DNA of 64,000 nt from JAFGRU01 sp963665915 (GCA_963665915.2 CAXXSG010000013.1:248001-312000), one strand, 5' to 3'. Shown: positions 26,730 through 35,554, counted from the stretch's first letter. Notes: generated by a model not told the origin, from the letters alone. Program-made: numbers and translations.

Positions 26730-27212
26730 TCAGATGGGTTCAAAACACTGCATTTCGATGTTTTTTCGCACCCTGTCAGCCGGAAAAACAACGCCGTTCA
26801 TGGTGATATAAACACCTGCAGGAAGGATCTGCACAGCTGTCAGGGCAGCAGCTATATTGAAAATGGCATCGGTCATCCGAAATTTTGCAGGCTGCATGGC
26901 CCCTGTGAAAACAATCACCTTGTTTTTGATGCCCATGAGCATTCGGGCCGTTTCAACCATAGTATCCGTTCCATGGGTGACGACAAAGCAACGATGATCG
27001 TCCTTGTTAACAGCATGATAAATTTTCTCCCGGTCTTCATCTGTCAAGTCCAGGCTGTCCTTGCGGAGGACCGAGACAACTTCATATTTGAAGGCCACAT
27101 TCGCCTCTTTAAGGATTTCAATGGCCTGCGGTTCTCCGACCTGAAACTCGCTTTTTTGGTCGAAATATATTTTATCGATGGTCCCACCGGTAGCAATAAT
27201 TTTAATCTTCAT
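26730..27212 (-). CDS. Single-domain asparaginase-like protein
   Basis: A 160-residue protein corresponding to the N-terminal domain of L-asparaginase. The first catalytic threonine is in IIATGGTID and the second in VTHGTDTM. The third conserved stretch IVFTGAMQPAK is also present. Typical enzymes have about 330 residues with a second domain that completes the active site from a neighbour. Here the frame ends cleanly after IEMQCFEPI, and I see no remnant of a C-terminal domain downstream. Short versions are known in other bacteria and have not been clearly characterised. The enzyme may be active as an oligomer or serve another role. Confidence 0.82.
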   Translation of the reverse strand: MKIKIIATGGTIDKIYFDQKSEFQVGEPQAIEILKEANVAFKYEVVSVLRKDSLDLTDEDREKIYHAVNKDDHRCFVVTHGTDTMVETARMLMGIKNKVIVFTGAMQPAKFRMTDAIFNIAAALTAVQILPAGVYITMNGVVFPADRVRKNIEMQCFEPI

Positions 27213-27269
27213 GTCGTTTTTTCACCCGGTCAGAAAAAAGCCACATCCATGCTTTCCAAACATAAAAAC

Positions 27270-27917
27270 TTAGCCATCCTTTGGCACTTCTATAGCGGGT
27301 TCGTCTTTTGGCTTACCCCCGAAAAGGCGGCCTATGTAACTGAACAATTTTTTCAGCCCTCTCCACAACCTGGGAAGTAGCCAGATCATCAAAAGGGTAA
27401 AGAGCACCAGCAGGACGATGAAAAGCCAGGGATGATACAAGGCCGCAAACAGTCCCCCGATGACAATGACATCTTCTGAGACTGAGGTAACCCAGTTGGA
27501 AAAGGGCTCGGGCGACGTGTTGATTAAAATCCTCGTGCCAGCCTTGGTAGCATGAACTCCCGCTGAGATACCACCCCCCACGATCCCGGCAGCCAGGGCC
27601 GCCGCAGGACTGACATCTCCAACCGCAGCAGCGGCGAGAGCCGCACCGGCGGGGATACGAATAAAGGTGTGGATGGCGTCCCACCCGGAATCAACCCCAG
27701 GGACCTTATCCGCAACAAACTCCACCAGGTACATGAAACCGGCCGCAAAAATAACCAGCGGGTCGGAAAGCATCGCCAGGTTTTCCGGTAGAACCATATT
27801 CCCCGTCGCGCCAAGCAGACCCAGCATGAGAATCGCTGCGTAAAGATTGATGCCGCTCGCCCAGGCCACCCCCATGGTCAATGCGATGGTATGTGCGACT
27901 TGATTTAATTGTTCCAT
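27270..27917 (-). CDS. DUF4126 family membrane protein
   Basis: A 215-residue integral membrane protein with five or six hydrophobic segments and small-residue-rich helices. The family pattern is clear: MGVAWASGINLYAAILMLG, AGFMYLVEFVADKVPGVDSG, then WDAIHTFIRIPAGAALAAAA and GGGISAGVHATKAGTR. The C-terminus is basic and proline-rich. Function of the family is unknown. The protein begins 28 bases from no other gene in a tight operon; it is in line with the asparaginase-like gene 57 bases downstream and may be co-transcribed with it. Confidence 0.82.
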   Translation of the reverse strand: MEQLNQVAHTIALTMGVAWASGINLYAAILMLGLLGATGNMVLPENLAMLSDPLVIFAAGFMYLVEFVADKVPGVDSGWDAIHTFIRIPAGAALAAAAVGDVSPAAALAAGIVGGGISAGVHATKAGTRILINTSPEPFSNWVTSVSEDVIVIGGLFAALYHPWLFIVLLVLFTLLMIWLLPRLWRGLKKLFSYIGRLFGGKPKDEPAIEVPKDG

Positions 27918-28166
27918 GCAACCTCCTGTTGAGGGAAATTAAACTATCCTCCAACAACGGTATGTTCTCTTTGCAAAACAAAGTTACAAATTCGGGTTCG
28001 GGACCATGGTGCTAATTCTATCACATAACCGCAAGTTCTCTGATAAGCGGGCGAGGTTCTTTGCCCTTTCCAGAAAAATCAAAGAGCAAATAAAAATCTG
28101 AGCAAAGGTAATATTTATTGTCAGGAAGATACAGAAACGGGAGAACAAAGTTCGTTTCAATGACGG

Positions 28167-29045
28167 TTAAATGTCCACGCCGAGAAAAACACGAATCACC
28201 CACCCAATGAGAAAGCTCAGACCCGCCACCCCAAGACTTAAGCCGGCCATTTCAAAAAAGCGCGACTTAAAAGGGAGGTCCTTGGCAACGGAAATATAAT
28301 AGTTGAAAAAAGCGATAATCAGAATGGCGGAAAACAGCGTCAGAAAAAGACAGGCAAAGTAGTTTTCCAGCATAAGATAGGGAAGAATCAGGATAAAAAC
28401 CGTTACGACATAAGCGACGCCGGTATAAATAGAGGCCCTTAAAGGATGTTTATCCGAATCTTCACTTTTGGTGGACAGATACTCCGAGGCAGCCATTGAA
28501 AAAGAAGCCGCTATACCGGTAATCAGGCCAGTGAGTGCGATCAGTCTGGTGTTCTGCAGAGCCAGAGTCAGCCCGGCCAATGCCCCTGTCAACTCCACCA
28601 GGGCATCGTTCAGCCCCAGAACAATCGACCCCGTATACTGAAGACGTTCCTCATCCAGAAGTTCAATGAGGGCGTTCTCATGATCGTTTTCCTCCCGGGC
28701 AATTTTTTCGGCTTCAGGAATGGCCTCAAAAATAGCCGCGTAATTTTTTTGGGCGGCCTCTTCACCCCGTTCCATCAACTTAATCCCAAAAGTCAGGCCA
28801 AGGATGCGGGCAATCCAGAAATAAAACCAGATTTTCAGCTGATCCGGCCCGGGGCTGCTGCCCGTGTATTTTTTCCAATCGTCGTAATGCCGCCTCTCAT
28901 CCTCGGAAATCCGGATAAGAACATCCCTGTTTTCCGGGGAGGATATGACTTGAGCCAGCTTACGGTAGATGTGGTACTCAGTTATCTCGTTTTTCTGAAA
29001 AATCAGAAGCTGGTTTCTGATCTCGGGGCTGATGGTCGAGGTCAT
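28167..29045 (-). CDS. Rubrerythrin-VIT1/CCC1 fusion transporter
   Basis: A 292-residue protein joining an N-terminal ferritin-like (rubrerythrin) domain of about 135 residues to a VIT1/CCC1 membrane domain with about five helices. Iron-ligand-type motifs include EYHIYRKLAQVI, EDERRHYDDW and ENDHENALIEL. The transporter part holds GSIVLGLNDALVELTGALAGL and GITAGIAASF-like segments. Members move Fe2+ or Mn2+ out of the cytoplasm, with the ferritin-like domain binding the metal. It lies in a leftward group with DUF4126 downstream. Confidence 0.88.
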   Translation of the reverse strand: MTSTISPEIRNQLLIFQKNEITEYHIYRKLAQVISSPENRDVLIRISEDERRHYDDWKKYTGSSPGPDQLKIWFYFWIARILGLTFGIKLMERGEEAAQKNYAAIFEAIPEAEKIAREENDHENALIELLDEERLQYTGSIVLGLNDALVELTGALAGLTLALQNTRLIALTGLITGIAASFSMAASEYLSTKSEDSDKHPLRASIYTGVAYVVTVFILILPYLMLENYFACLFLTLFSAILIIAFFNYYISVAKDLPFKSRFFEMAGLSLGVAGLSFLIGWVIRVFLGVDI

Positions 29046-29097
29046 ACCATATCCCTTTCTTCAGCAGGATTTCTCCCCGTTCGGTGTCGGTAAAAGG

Positions 29098-30057
29098 TCA
29101 GGGCTGAATCATCTGTTTGAGAATTTTCCCCCGTGTCTGCAGAAAAGCCGGATAAAAGGGGTTGCTCTCACCAGCCCCCTCCAGGGTTTTTTCGATCTCC
29201 GCCAAAGCCTCTTCGTATTTCCCCAGGCTGGCCAGAACCTCAGCAAGGTTGTTGCGAATGATGAGGCGACCCGGATTTTTCAGGAGATACTGGTTAAATG
29301 CCTCAACCGCCTGCTCGGGATAACCGGCGGCAAACAAGGCATTCCCAAGCCCCAGAAAAGCCATCTCGCTGTCAGGCCAACGGGTCGCCGCAGCCTGATA
29401 TCCCGGTATCAGAAGATCAGAAAAAGTTTCCAGGGGTATCTGAGCAAGAGTTTCCACATAAAGGTCATGGTCAGGCCTGGCGGGCAACTCCCCCGGCTTG
29501 AGAAGAACCAGACCCCAGAAGTCTGCCTTGCTCCAGGTTGTTAAATATTTTTGGGTCGGCATCCTTTTCCGGGCCTGGCTTCCTGAATGAAGAATCAGAG
29601 TATCGCCGGTTCGGTCAAAACCTACCACCACCGCATAATGCCAGACCGGCCAGCGCTTGAAAGCCAGGTTTTGCAACACCAGTACCGGCCGACCCGCAAG
29701 CATTTCTTCCAGCAGAGCTGTCAGATCCTGCTCAATGACATAGGGAATCCGGCCATATCGGCGGGCTACGGCCAGAAGTTCGACCTGGAGACTTCCCTTC
29801 CTCTCTGGAAGAAAGATCTTGGCAACCAGATCCTCGGGCGTGACCTCAACCCCGGAGGCTTTCAGCAGGGAAGCCATGGATGCAGGGCCGCATTGATATT
29901 TTTCCTGGGGAAAGAAAGGGACCTCCCGCAATTCATATTCGAAAGGGGTGGTCCCTTCTGAAATCAGTGATGGCAATATTTTCGGACCTGGAACGCACGC
30001 CCCCAGCCAGAACAGAAAGACCAGGCAAACGGCTCTCGGCCAAAATTTCCCCCGCAT
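29098..30057 (-). CDS. PA2778-family cysteine peptidase lipoprotein with TPRs
   Basis: A 319-residue lipoprotein. The lipobox LGAC (C21) is followed by a C39-type papain-fold domain with catalytic cysteine C56 in QEKYQCGPAS and histidine H140 in VWHYAVVVG, then a C-terminal TPR region from about residue 215 (GNALFAAGYPEQAVEAFNQY; ASLGKYEEALAEIEK). C39 peptidases cleave after double glycine. This family's substrate is unknown. It directly follows the PA2779-like gene with eight bases between them, the pairing seen in Pseudomonas. The two are probably one operon. Confidence 0.88.
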   Translation of the reverse strand: MRGKFWPRAVCLVFLFWLGACVPGPKILPSLISEGTTPFEYELREVPFFPQEKYQCGPASMASLLKASGVEVTPEDLVAKIFLPERKGSLQVELLAVARRYGRIPYVIEQDLTALLEEMLAGRPVLVLQNLAFKRWPVWHYAVVVGFDRTGDTLILHSGSQARKRMPTQKYLTTWSKADFWGLVLLKPGELPARPDHDLYVETLAQIPLETFSDLLIPGYQAAATRWPDSEMAFLGLGNALFAAGYPEQAVEAFNQYLLKNPGRLIIRNNLAEVLASLGKYEEALAEIEKTLEGAGESNPFYPAFLQTRGKILKQMIQP

Positions 30058-30064
30058 TCAAGAA

Positions 30065-30457
30065 CTAAAAGCGGGAAAAGACGTTCGTCACGCCAACCAG
30101 TTCCAAAATAAGCAGAACCAGGAAAACGATTCCGACAACAACCAGAAGACCTTCTGCGCCCGCTCCAGCGGGAAGATCATTGATTTGCTGAGCGAGCAGG
30201 TTCAGTTCCCTGTCACTCAGAGCTTCCACCCGTTCCTGAACTTCGTCAGAATTTACCCCGAGAACAACCATCTGTTCTTTGACATCTTCTCGCTGCAAAA
30301 AGGTTCTGGCTTTTTCAACCTTCTCAGCCCGCTGCTGTGCATCCAACAACATCTGGACACCAATCATTTCCGCACGAACCATGTGAGGAAAATGCAGGGA
30401 CGCGAGGCTCATGGCCAAAAAAAGACAAGTGACACCTTTAAAAAACTTTCTCGACAT
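30065..30457 (-). CDS. PA2779-family small membrane protein
   Basis: A 130-residue protein. A signal-peptide-like N-terminus (basic start, hydrophobic to about SLASL) is followed by a helical region with DAQQRAEKVEKARTFLQRED and DEVQERVEALSDRELNLLAQQ, then a glycine-rich linker and a C-terminal transmembrane helix (GLLVVVGIVFLVLLILELVG). Family members always accompany the PA2778 peptidase. A role as its partner or substrate is inference. Conserved double-glycine sites of the leader type are not obvious. Confidence 0.85.
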   Translation of the reverse strand: MSRKFFKGVTCLFLAMSLASLHFPHMVRAEMIGVQMLLDAQQRAEKVEKARTFLQREDVKEQMVVLGVNSDEVQERVEALSDRELNLLAQQINDLPAGAGAEGLLVVVGIVFLVLLILELVGVTNVFSRF

Positions 30458-30909
30458 TTTTTACCTCCTGACTTTTTAAATAAAGAAGCATTTCAGCCAA
30501 CGAAAATTATTCCCTGTTTTTTTGACATAAATTCCGGAAAAGACCTCAGGTGCCTTTTCACAGAACGATCGGCTTTTAAATTGAGCCGTCTCGACTAATT
30601 TTTATTCTATCAAAATTACCAGATAAAAAAGCCGATGACAATTGTTTGGTGCAAGACATCAGAAAAATACCCGTGGGAAACCGCGCCTAAAAATCGATTT
30701 GAAGAAGTTGCTTCCTTCCCTTTCCAGGAAAAAGCAATGCGCTTCATTGTTTTTTCCGACCCAAGCGAAGTTTACCTTATTATCTTTTCTTGACAATCTG
30801 GCTTCTGACACTATCTTAAGCATGTGTGTCCCGTCTTTCGCCCATTGGAACAGCGGGAACTTGCCTTTTCGGAAAAATAATTTTCATCACTCAAACACCA
30901 AGTTCTAGC
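30458..30909. other. Divergent intergenic region with amidohydrolase promoter
   Basis: These 452 bases between the PA2779-like gene and the amidohydrolase hold no supported gene. A good promoter for the rightward gene lies at 30790-30817. The left half is AT-rich and should contain the promoter of the PA2779/PA2778 pair, which I could not assign. Confidence 0.4.
30790..30817 (+). promoter_or_regulatory. Predicted promoter of the amidohydrolase gene
   Basis: A consensus TTGACA at 30790-30795 and TATCTT at 30812-30817 with 16 bases between them. The start codon at 30910 leaves a leader of about 85 bases. A GTG start at 30826 would make the leader nearly zero and is less likely. Confidence 0.6.
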
Positions 30910-31701
30910 ATGACCATCGATATTCACACTCACGCATTTCATCCGAAAGTGGCCGAAAAGGTAGTTAAACAGCTCGAAGAGCACTACCGCCTGGCCCCTG
31001 TCGGCAGCGGCTTGATTGAAGATCTTCTCGTCCGCCTCGACAAAGCAGGGATTAGCCACGCCGCAATGCACACGGCCGCCACCAAAGCAGAGCAGGTGAT
31101 TCCCGCGAACAAATGGGCTCTTTTCATCCAGCAGGAATATCCTCGCATCTTTCCGTTCGGAACGTTTCACCCTGACTTTAAGGACTGGGAAAAAGAGCTT
31201 CTAAAGCTGGAGCAGGCCGGCATCAAAGGCATAAAACTTCATCCGGACTTTCAGGGCTTTCACCTTGACGACCCCAGGCTGGAGCCGATTTTTGAGCATA
31301 TCTGTGACCGCTTTCTTCTGATGATCCACATTGGTGACCGCCTGCCTCCTGAGAAAAATCCTTCCAGCCCGCAAAAACTGAGCATCCTGTTGAAAAGGTT
31401 CGGGAAACTCAAAGTTATTGCCGCACATCTCGGAGGGTATCTTCATTGGCAGTATGTGGTCGAAAATCTGGCTGGAAAAGATCTCTATCTGGACACGTCA
31501 AGTTCCCTGATGGCTATCCCGGAGCGCCACCTTTGGGATATTTTCAACCATCATCCCAGGGAAAAAATCCTCTTCGGAAGTGATTATCCTCTGTTTGACC
31601 CACTGGAGGAAATCGAACAACTGCAGAAAAGACTCCAGCTCTCATCCAGAGACGTGGATAAGCTCCTGACCAATGCCGAACCGCTTCTGGGCCTGTCTTA
31701 A
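30910..31701 (+). CDS. Amidohydrolase (amidohydrolase-2 / ACMSD-like family)
   Basis: A 263-residue TIM-barrel metal-dependent hydrolase. The N-terminal metal motif DIHTHAF is followed by FGTFHPDFKDWEKELLKL, the barrel strand GIKLHPDFQGF, HIGDR, a histidine in AAHLGG, and the last acidic ligand in LFGSDYPLFD. ATG 30910 puts the metal motif at residues 4-7, as in relatives; the upstream GTG would add 28 low-quality residues. It is a single-gene unit. The repeat copy A begins two bases after its stop. The substrate cannot be deduced. Confidence 0.87.
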   Translation: MTIDIHTHAFHPKVAEKVVKQLEEHYRLAPVGSGLIEDLLVRLDKAGISHAAMHTAATKAEQVIPANKWALFIQQEYPRIFPFGTFHPDFKDWEKELLKLEQAGIKGIKLHPDFQGFHLDDPRLEPIFEHICDRFLLMIHIGDRLPPEKNPSSPQKLSILLKRFGKLKVIAAHLGGYLHWQYVVENLAGKDLYLDTSSSLMAIPERHLWDIFNHHPREKILFGSDYPLFDPLEEIEQLQKRLQLSSRDVDKLLTNAEPLLGLS

Positions 31702-31702
31702 C

Positions 31703-31827
31703 AAGCCCGGGTAATTCATGAGACTTTGTCGCGAAACCGGTAAGTGCACGTCAGATCAGGGTGAGCACGGCCTGAGATGGCGTGCAATTGACGGTTGCAG
31801 CAAAAGTTTTCATAAAAAATCGGGGTA
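31703..31827 (+). repeat. MITE-like repeat copy A
   Basis: About 125 bases starting AAGCCCGGGTAATTCATGAG, with an inverted match at the right end around CATAAAAAATCGGGGTAA. It aligns with the reverse complement of copy B (34473-34654) over both flanks, including GAAACCGGTAAGTG against GAAACTGGCAAGTG and the block GTGAGCACGGC...ATGGCGTGCAATTG. It lacks a central segment of about 57 bases present in copy B. It begins directly after the amidohydrolase stop. Confidence 0.8.
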
Positions 31828-31975
31828 AAAGGTCTCAGGCCTTATCCCATCCTTTAACGGAAAGGCCGTCTCTTCCCCAAAGAACAGATCGCGACTTCCC
31901 AAAAAAACAGAAGTTAAATAAAAGGGTCAGGTCTTTTTAAAAAAGATTAAAAAGAAAGCACACGTCCAGAAAATT

Positions 31976-34099
31976 TTAATATTGAGCGTTTATTTTTTTC
32001 AGAATATCGAGAGCCCGATCAGCTCCCTGAAATTTTGTCGAAAAGTGAAAAGCCCTTTCCAGAGTCTGCCGGGCAGCTTGAAAGTCTTTTTTCTGATAAA
32101 AAGCATACGCCAGATGGTAGAGAATAACCGGATCTTCCTCCTTCTTTTTCTGGGCGGACAAAACTTTCTGCATCCCTTCATCCACTTTTCCTTCTAGAAC
32201 CATGGTCCAACCAGCCGCGTCAAGAGAATAAGGATCCTCAGGAGCCAGATATTCAGCCTTCCTGGCCAAGCTTACCGCTTCCTGCAAGGTGCTCCTGTTC
32301 TCGGAAAAAAGCCTGGAAAGGCGCGCATAAGCCTGAGGGTTCCATGGCTCCAGGACGGTCGCCCGGCGGTAGCTCTCCACAGCGGATTCGATTTCTCCAC
32401 GCTTCAAACGAAGATCTCCGAGAAACACATGTCCCTCAGCCTGCTGGGGATTAATGGCCAGAGTTTTCTGGAATGCCGCTTCTGCTTCCTCAAAGTCATC
32501 CGTCTCCAGGGCAATTCGGCCAAGGCCAAAATATGCGGCAGTCAGACTCGGTTGAATTCGAACCAACTCGACAAAAGATTCTTTGGCTTCCTCCGGTTGC
32601 TTCTGTATTTCTTGAACCAGAGCCCTGTAATACCAGGCAAAAAGGTCCTCCGGGGAGACTCTGGTCAGGCGATTGCTGGCCTCCAATGCTTTTCCGTACC
32701 AGGAGTTGATGAAGTAGAGAACCAGAAGGCTGCGGTCCCTGGCAATGCTGCGCAGGGTTTTGCCTTCCGGGGCGGTAAAAAGCACATCCCCAGAAAGTCC
32801 GGGGATCAATCCTACAGCCTGGCTCATCTTCTGCCCGTATGCGTTCCAATCCCCCCTGGCAAGAGAGGTCTGGGCCATCAGGAAATGCACCAGAGGCGGT
32901 GACTCTCCTCCTGCAAGAGCCAGAGTCAGACCCTCCTGTGCCCGCTCATAATTTCCACGCATCTGTTCGATAACAATTAGAGGTAAAAAACTTTTGCTTA
33001 TGGCCGGGCTTCTGAAAACCGCCTCCTTGAATTGTTCTTCAGCGGCTCCAACATCCTCCATGGCCAGAAAACACATCCCGGCGAAATGATGAGCCTCGGG
33101 AGAGCCCCAGCGTTCAAGAAGGTAGGATCCCAAATCCCGACGGGCTTTTTCAGCTTTCTCCAGATTGGCAAAAGCCACCGCCCTAAAATAATAAGCTTCA
33201 GGAGCATTTTGATAGATGGAAAAAAAACTGTCCATCTGCTTGACAGTTTTCCGGTAAGCACCCTGTCTTAATAGTTTCCGCCCCTTTTGCAATAAAGCTT
33301 CCTTCACGTCCGCCGCATACAAATTCATGCGCTGCACAGCCTTGTCCTTTTTCGCTATCGCGCCCTCTTGCTGATAAACCTCAATCAGACGTTGATGGTA
33401 CATCAGGTTTTCCGGATCATATCCGACAGCCCGGTCAAAAAATCGGGCCGCGATCCTCGGTTCATCCTGTAGCAGCGATACTTCTCCCATGCCGGCCAGA
33501 GCCAGAGCAAAAACAGGTTCCAGGTTCAACACCCGTTTAAACTCCTTTTCCGCCGCTTCAACCTCTTGCGCCGCAAGAAACATCCAACCTGAATAGTAGC
33601 GAGAGACAAGATGATCCCCCTTTTTCTTCAGTGCTTTATTTAAGGCCTTTCGTGCTTGATCATGTTTTCCATCCTCGACTTTGAGAATCGCTTCCAGCAG
33701 AGAGACCAGCACATCTTCGCATTGATTCTCTTTCAGGAGTTGGAATTCCTGGTGAGCTTGGCTCATGTCCCCAACGAAACCCGAGGCAACACCGAAAACG
33801 CCATGGGCCTCTAGACTCTGTGGGTTCACCGTCAAAGCACGCCGGGAATAAGCGAGAGCTTCTCCCCACTGCCCTTGGTTGAGACTGGCTTCCGCCAGTT
33901 TGTAGAAAACGGTACCTGGTTCGACCTTAAGTTTTTTGTAAAGGGTTGGGGCGTCGGGAAAAAGATCCCAGTATTTGACTGTTTTGCCGTAGGCAGGGGG
34001 AGCATACCCAAAAGCCGCCGAAAACGTCACGATAACAAAAAGGACCAACCAGAAACCTGGCGGATAACGCTCAAATTTATTGACCAAAAATATCCTCAT
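31976..34099 (-). CDS. Large TPR-repeat exported protein
   Basis: A 707-residue protein. A signal peptide or membrane anchor at the start (FWLVLFVIVTFSAAFGYA, then APPAYG) precedes at least 12 tetratricopeptide repeats running to the C-terminus, e.g. ALAYSRRALTVNPQSLEAHG, EFKRVLNLEPVFALALAGMG, AFQKTLAINPQQAEGHVFLG. ATG 34099 has GGAG six bases upstream; a GTG four codons earlier is rejected. TPRs make scaffolds for protein complexes. Similar proteins accompany exopolysaccharide and PEP-CTERM systems, but no such genes are here. It stands alone between repeat copies A and B/C. Confidence 0.85.
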   Translation of the reverse strand: MRIFLVNKFERYPPGFWLVLFVIVTFSAAFGYAPPAYGKTVKYWDLFPDAPTLYKKLKVEPGTVFYKLAEASLNQGQWGEALAYSRRALTVNPQSLEAHGVFGVASGFVGDMSQAHQEFQLLKENQCEDVLVSLLEAILKVEDGKHDQARKALNKALKKKGDHLVSRYYSGWMFLAAQEVEAAEKEFKRVLNLEPVFALALAGMGEVSLLQDEPRIAARFFDRAVGYDPENLMYHQRLIEVYQQEGAIAKKDKAVQRMNLYAADVKEALLQKGRKLLRQGAYRKTVKQMDSFFSIYQNAPEAYYFRAVAFANLEKAEKARRDLGSYLLERWGSPEAHHFAGMCFLAMEDVGAAEEQFKEAVFRSPAISKSFLPLIVIEQMRGNYERAQEGLTLALAGGESPPLVHFLMAQTSLARGDWNAYGQKMSQAVGLIPGLSGDVLFTAPEGKTLRSIARDRSLLVLYFINSWYGKALEASNRLTRVSPEDLFAWYYRALVQEIQKQPEEAKESFVELVRIQPSLTAAYFGLGRIALETDDFEEAEAAFQKTLAINPQQAEGHVFLGDLRLKRGEIESAVESYRRATVLEPWNPQAYARLSRLFSENRSTLQEAVSLARKAEYLAPEDPYSLDAAGWTMVLEGKVDEGMQKVLSAQKKKEEDPVILYHLAYAFYQKKDFQAARQTLERAFHFSTKFQGADRALDILKKINAQY

Positions 34100-34224
34100 C
34101 AAAAACTCCACTTGCGATCAATCATAAAAAGACCGGAAAAATACCGCTTTCAGCAGTTCAGAGATTTTCACATCGGTTAATATAATTTTAAAAGTAAATC
34201 TGGAAAATATCAAAAGGCAAATAA

Positions 34225-34260
34225 AAAAGCAGGTTGAGATTTATTCTCTAACCTGCTTTT
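34225..34260 (-). terminator. Hairpin with A/T flanks, likely terminator
   Basis: AAAAGCAGGTT at 34225-34235 pairs with AACCTGCTTTT at 34250-34260 across a 14-base loop, with A-rich and T-rich ends so it can terminate on either strand. It lies leftward of the EamA gene and of repeats B and C. It may insulate the TPR gene, whose start is 126 bases further left. Confidence 0.65.
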
Positions 34261-34262
34261 AG

Positions 34263-34355
34263 TCCTGATAACTCATGAAAGTTTTTGCGCAACCACCGCC
34301 TGCACACCATCTCAGGCCGTAATCACTTTCGGTGATTCTTACGGCTGATCGTGTC
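34263..34355 (-). repeat. MITE-like repeat copy C (diverged, partial)
   Basis: The block TCCTGATAACTCATGAAAG...GCACACCATCTCAGGCCGT aligns with the left part of copy B in the same orientation (TCCTAACCCGGATTATTCATGAAG...GCACGCCATTTCAAGCCGT). It then diverges into its own hairpin GCCGTAATCAC...GTGATTCTTACGGC at 34317-34343. The right end cannot be fixed. It starts directly beside the terminator hairpin. Confidence 0.6.
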
Positions 34356-34472
34356 AATAATGCCTGAGATATTTCTGTGATTCCAAGATGCCGTCAACGT
34401 CGGATCGCCGGTCTTTGTCAAATCTTGTCGAAAATATAGACCAAGTTACCGCTTTCACAGAAAATTCAGTCC

Positions 34473-34654
34473 TAACCCGGATTATTCATGAAGACTTCTG
34501 CTACAACCGCCAATTGCACGCCATTTCAAGCCGTGCTCACTCCTTGCTCTTCGACGTACTGCAAGTACGTCTGCATCGCGCGTCACAGTGCTTGGCTTGC
34601 TCTGACACACACTTGCCAGTTTCACGATAAAGCCTCATGAATAAACCGGGCTAA
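34473..34654 (-). repeat. MITE-like repeat copy B with terminal inverted repeats
   Basis: About 182 bases flanked by inverted ends: left TAACCCGGATTATTCATGA at 34473-34491, right TAGCCCGGTTTATTCATGA read on the minus strand ending at 34653. Within it is a perfect 19-base hairpin GACGTACT-GCA-AGTACGTC at 34553-34571. The right terminal repeat supplies the TAG stop codon of the EamA gene at 34651-34653. No transposase frame is present, so if mobile it would depend on a helper elsewhere. Confidence 0.8.
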
Positions 34655-35508
34655 ACCTGCCTGTCTCCCAGCATCCTTTCATTGAGCCACAAGGCCGCCA
34701 CAATGATGCCGCCTCCCACCAGGAGCCGCGGGAGGTTGACAGCTTCGTGGAAAAAGAGTGCGGAACAGGCCACAGCCAGAGGGATTTTCAAGTTGTTGAG
34801 AATAGCCAAGGCGCCCGCATCGACCTTTCTGGCACCAAAATTCCAGAGAAAGAAGCAGAGCCCGGAAGCGAGCACGCCCAGATACAGAAGAGTCCAGACC
34901 TGTTTAGGAGTCACCACAAGTGCAGCCCATTCCGTGGTCCATCCGGAAAAAAATCCTGTGAACAGCACCGCGCCAAGGAAAAGAAGAGCAAAAATCCGCA
35001 CATCCTGAATTTCGCCATGGGCCGTCAGGAGCTTCCTGTAATAAACCTGACCGAAAGCAAAGCTGATATTGGAAACCTGCATCAACATAAACCCCGCCTG
35101 GAAGTCGGTCCAGGTCACCTGGCGGTAAACGATCACCGCCGTCCCCGCGATAGCGAGAAAAACCGTCAGCAGAAACAGGCAGTTTATCCGCCGCTTGAAG
35201 AGATCATGAATCAGTGTCACGTAAAGGGGCGTAAATATTGTGAAAAGAGCCACCTGGTAAGCCTTTAGAAACTGATACGAATAAATATAGCTGCAGTACA
35301 TCAGGCCGTACTGGACCATACCGATCAGCATCAGCTTCAGTGCCAGCGACCGGTGCAAATTTTTCAGGCGGAAAAAGGGCAAAAAAACCAGAAGCGCCAA
35401 TGCCATACGGCAAAATGAAACGAAGTTGGGATCCAGGCCGGTCAGGTTTCCTTTGATCAAACCGAATGAAAACGCCCAGATAAAGGAGACGGTCAACAGG
35501 TAAGACAT
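34651..35508 (-). CDS. EamA/DMT-family transporter
   Basis: A 285-residue integral membrane protein with ten predicted helices in two EamA repeats (SYLLTVSFIWAFSFGLIKGN at the start; SNISFAFGQVYYRKLL in the second half). Family members export metabolites such as amino acids or purines; the cargo is not evident. ATG 35508 has AGGAAA upstream; a longer frame to 35646 would add 46 hydrophilic residues and is rejected. The stop codon TAG lies inside the end of repeat copy B, so repeat insertion may have reset the C-terminus. Confidence 0.85.
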   Translation of the reverse strand: MSYLLTVSFIWAFSFGLIKGNLTGLDPNFVSFCRMALALLVFLPFFRLKNLHRSLALKLMLIGMVQYGLMYCSYIYSYQFLKAYQVALFTIFTPLYVTLIHDLFKRRINCLFLLTVFLAIAGTAVIVYRQVTWTDFQAGFMLMQVSNISFAFGQVYYRKLLTAHGEIQDVRIFALLFLGAVLFTGFFSGWTTEWAALVVTPKQVWTLLYLGVLASGLCFFLWNFGARKVDAGALAILNNLKIPLAVACSALFFHEAVNLPRLLVGGGIIVAALWLNERMLGDRQV

Positions 35509-35554
35509 GTTTTTTTTCCTTGAAACGCTAATGACAAAAAAAATTATTGTTGGA

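Noticed and set aside
28021..28203. Leftward frame of 60 codons beside the VIT fusion gene
   Set aside because: It overlaps the end of the VIT gene in another frame and has no family features.
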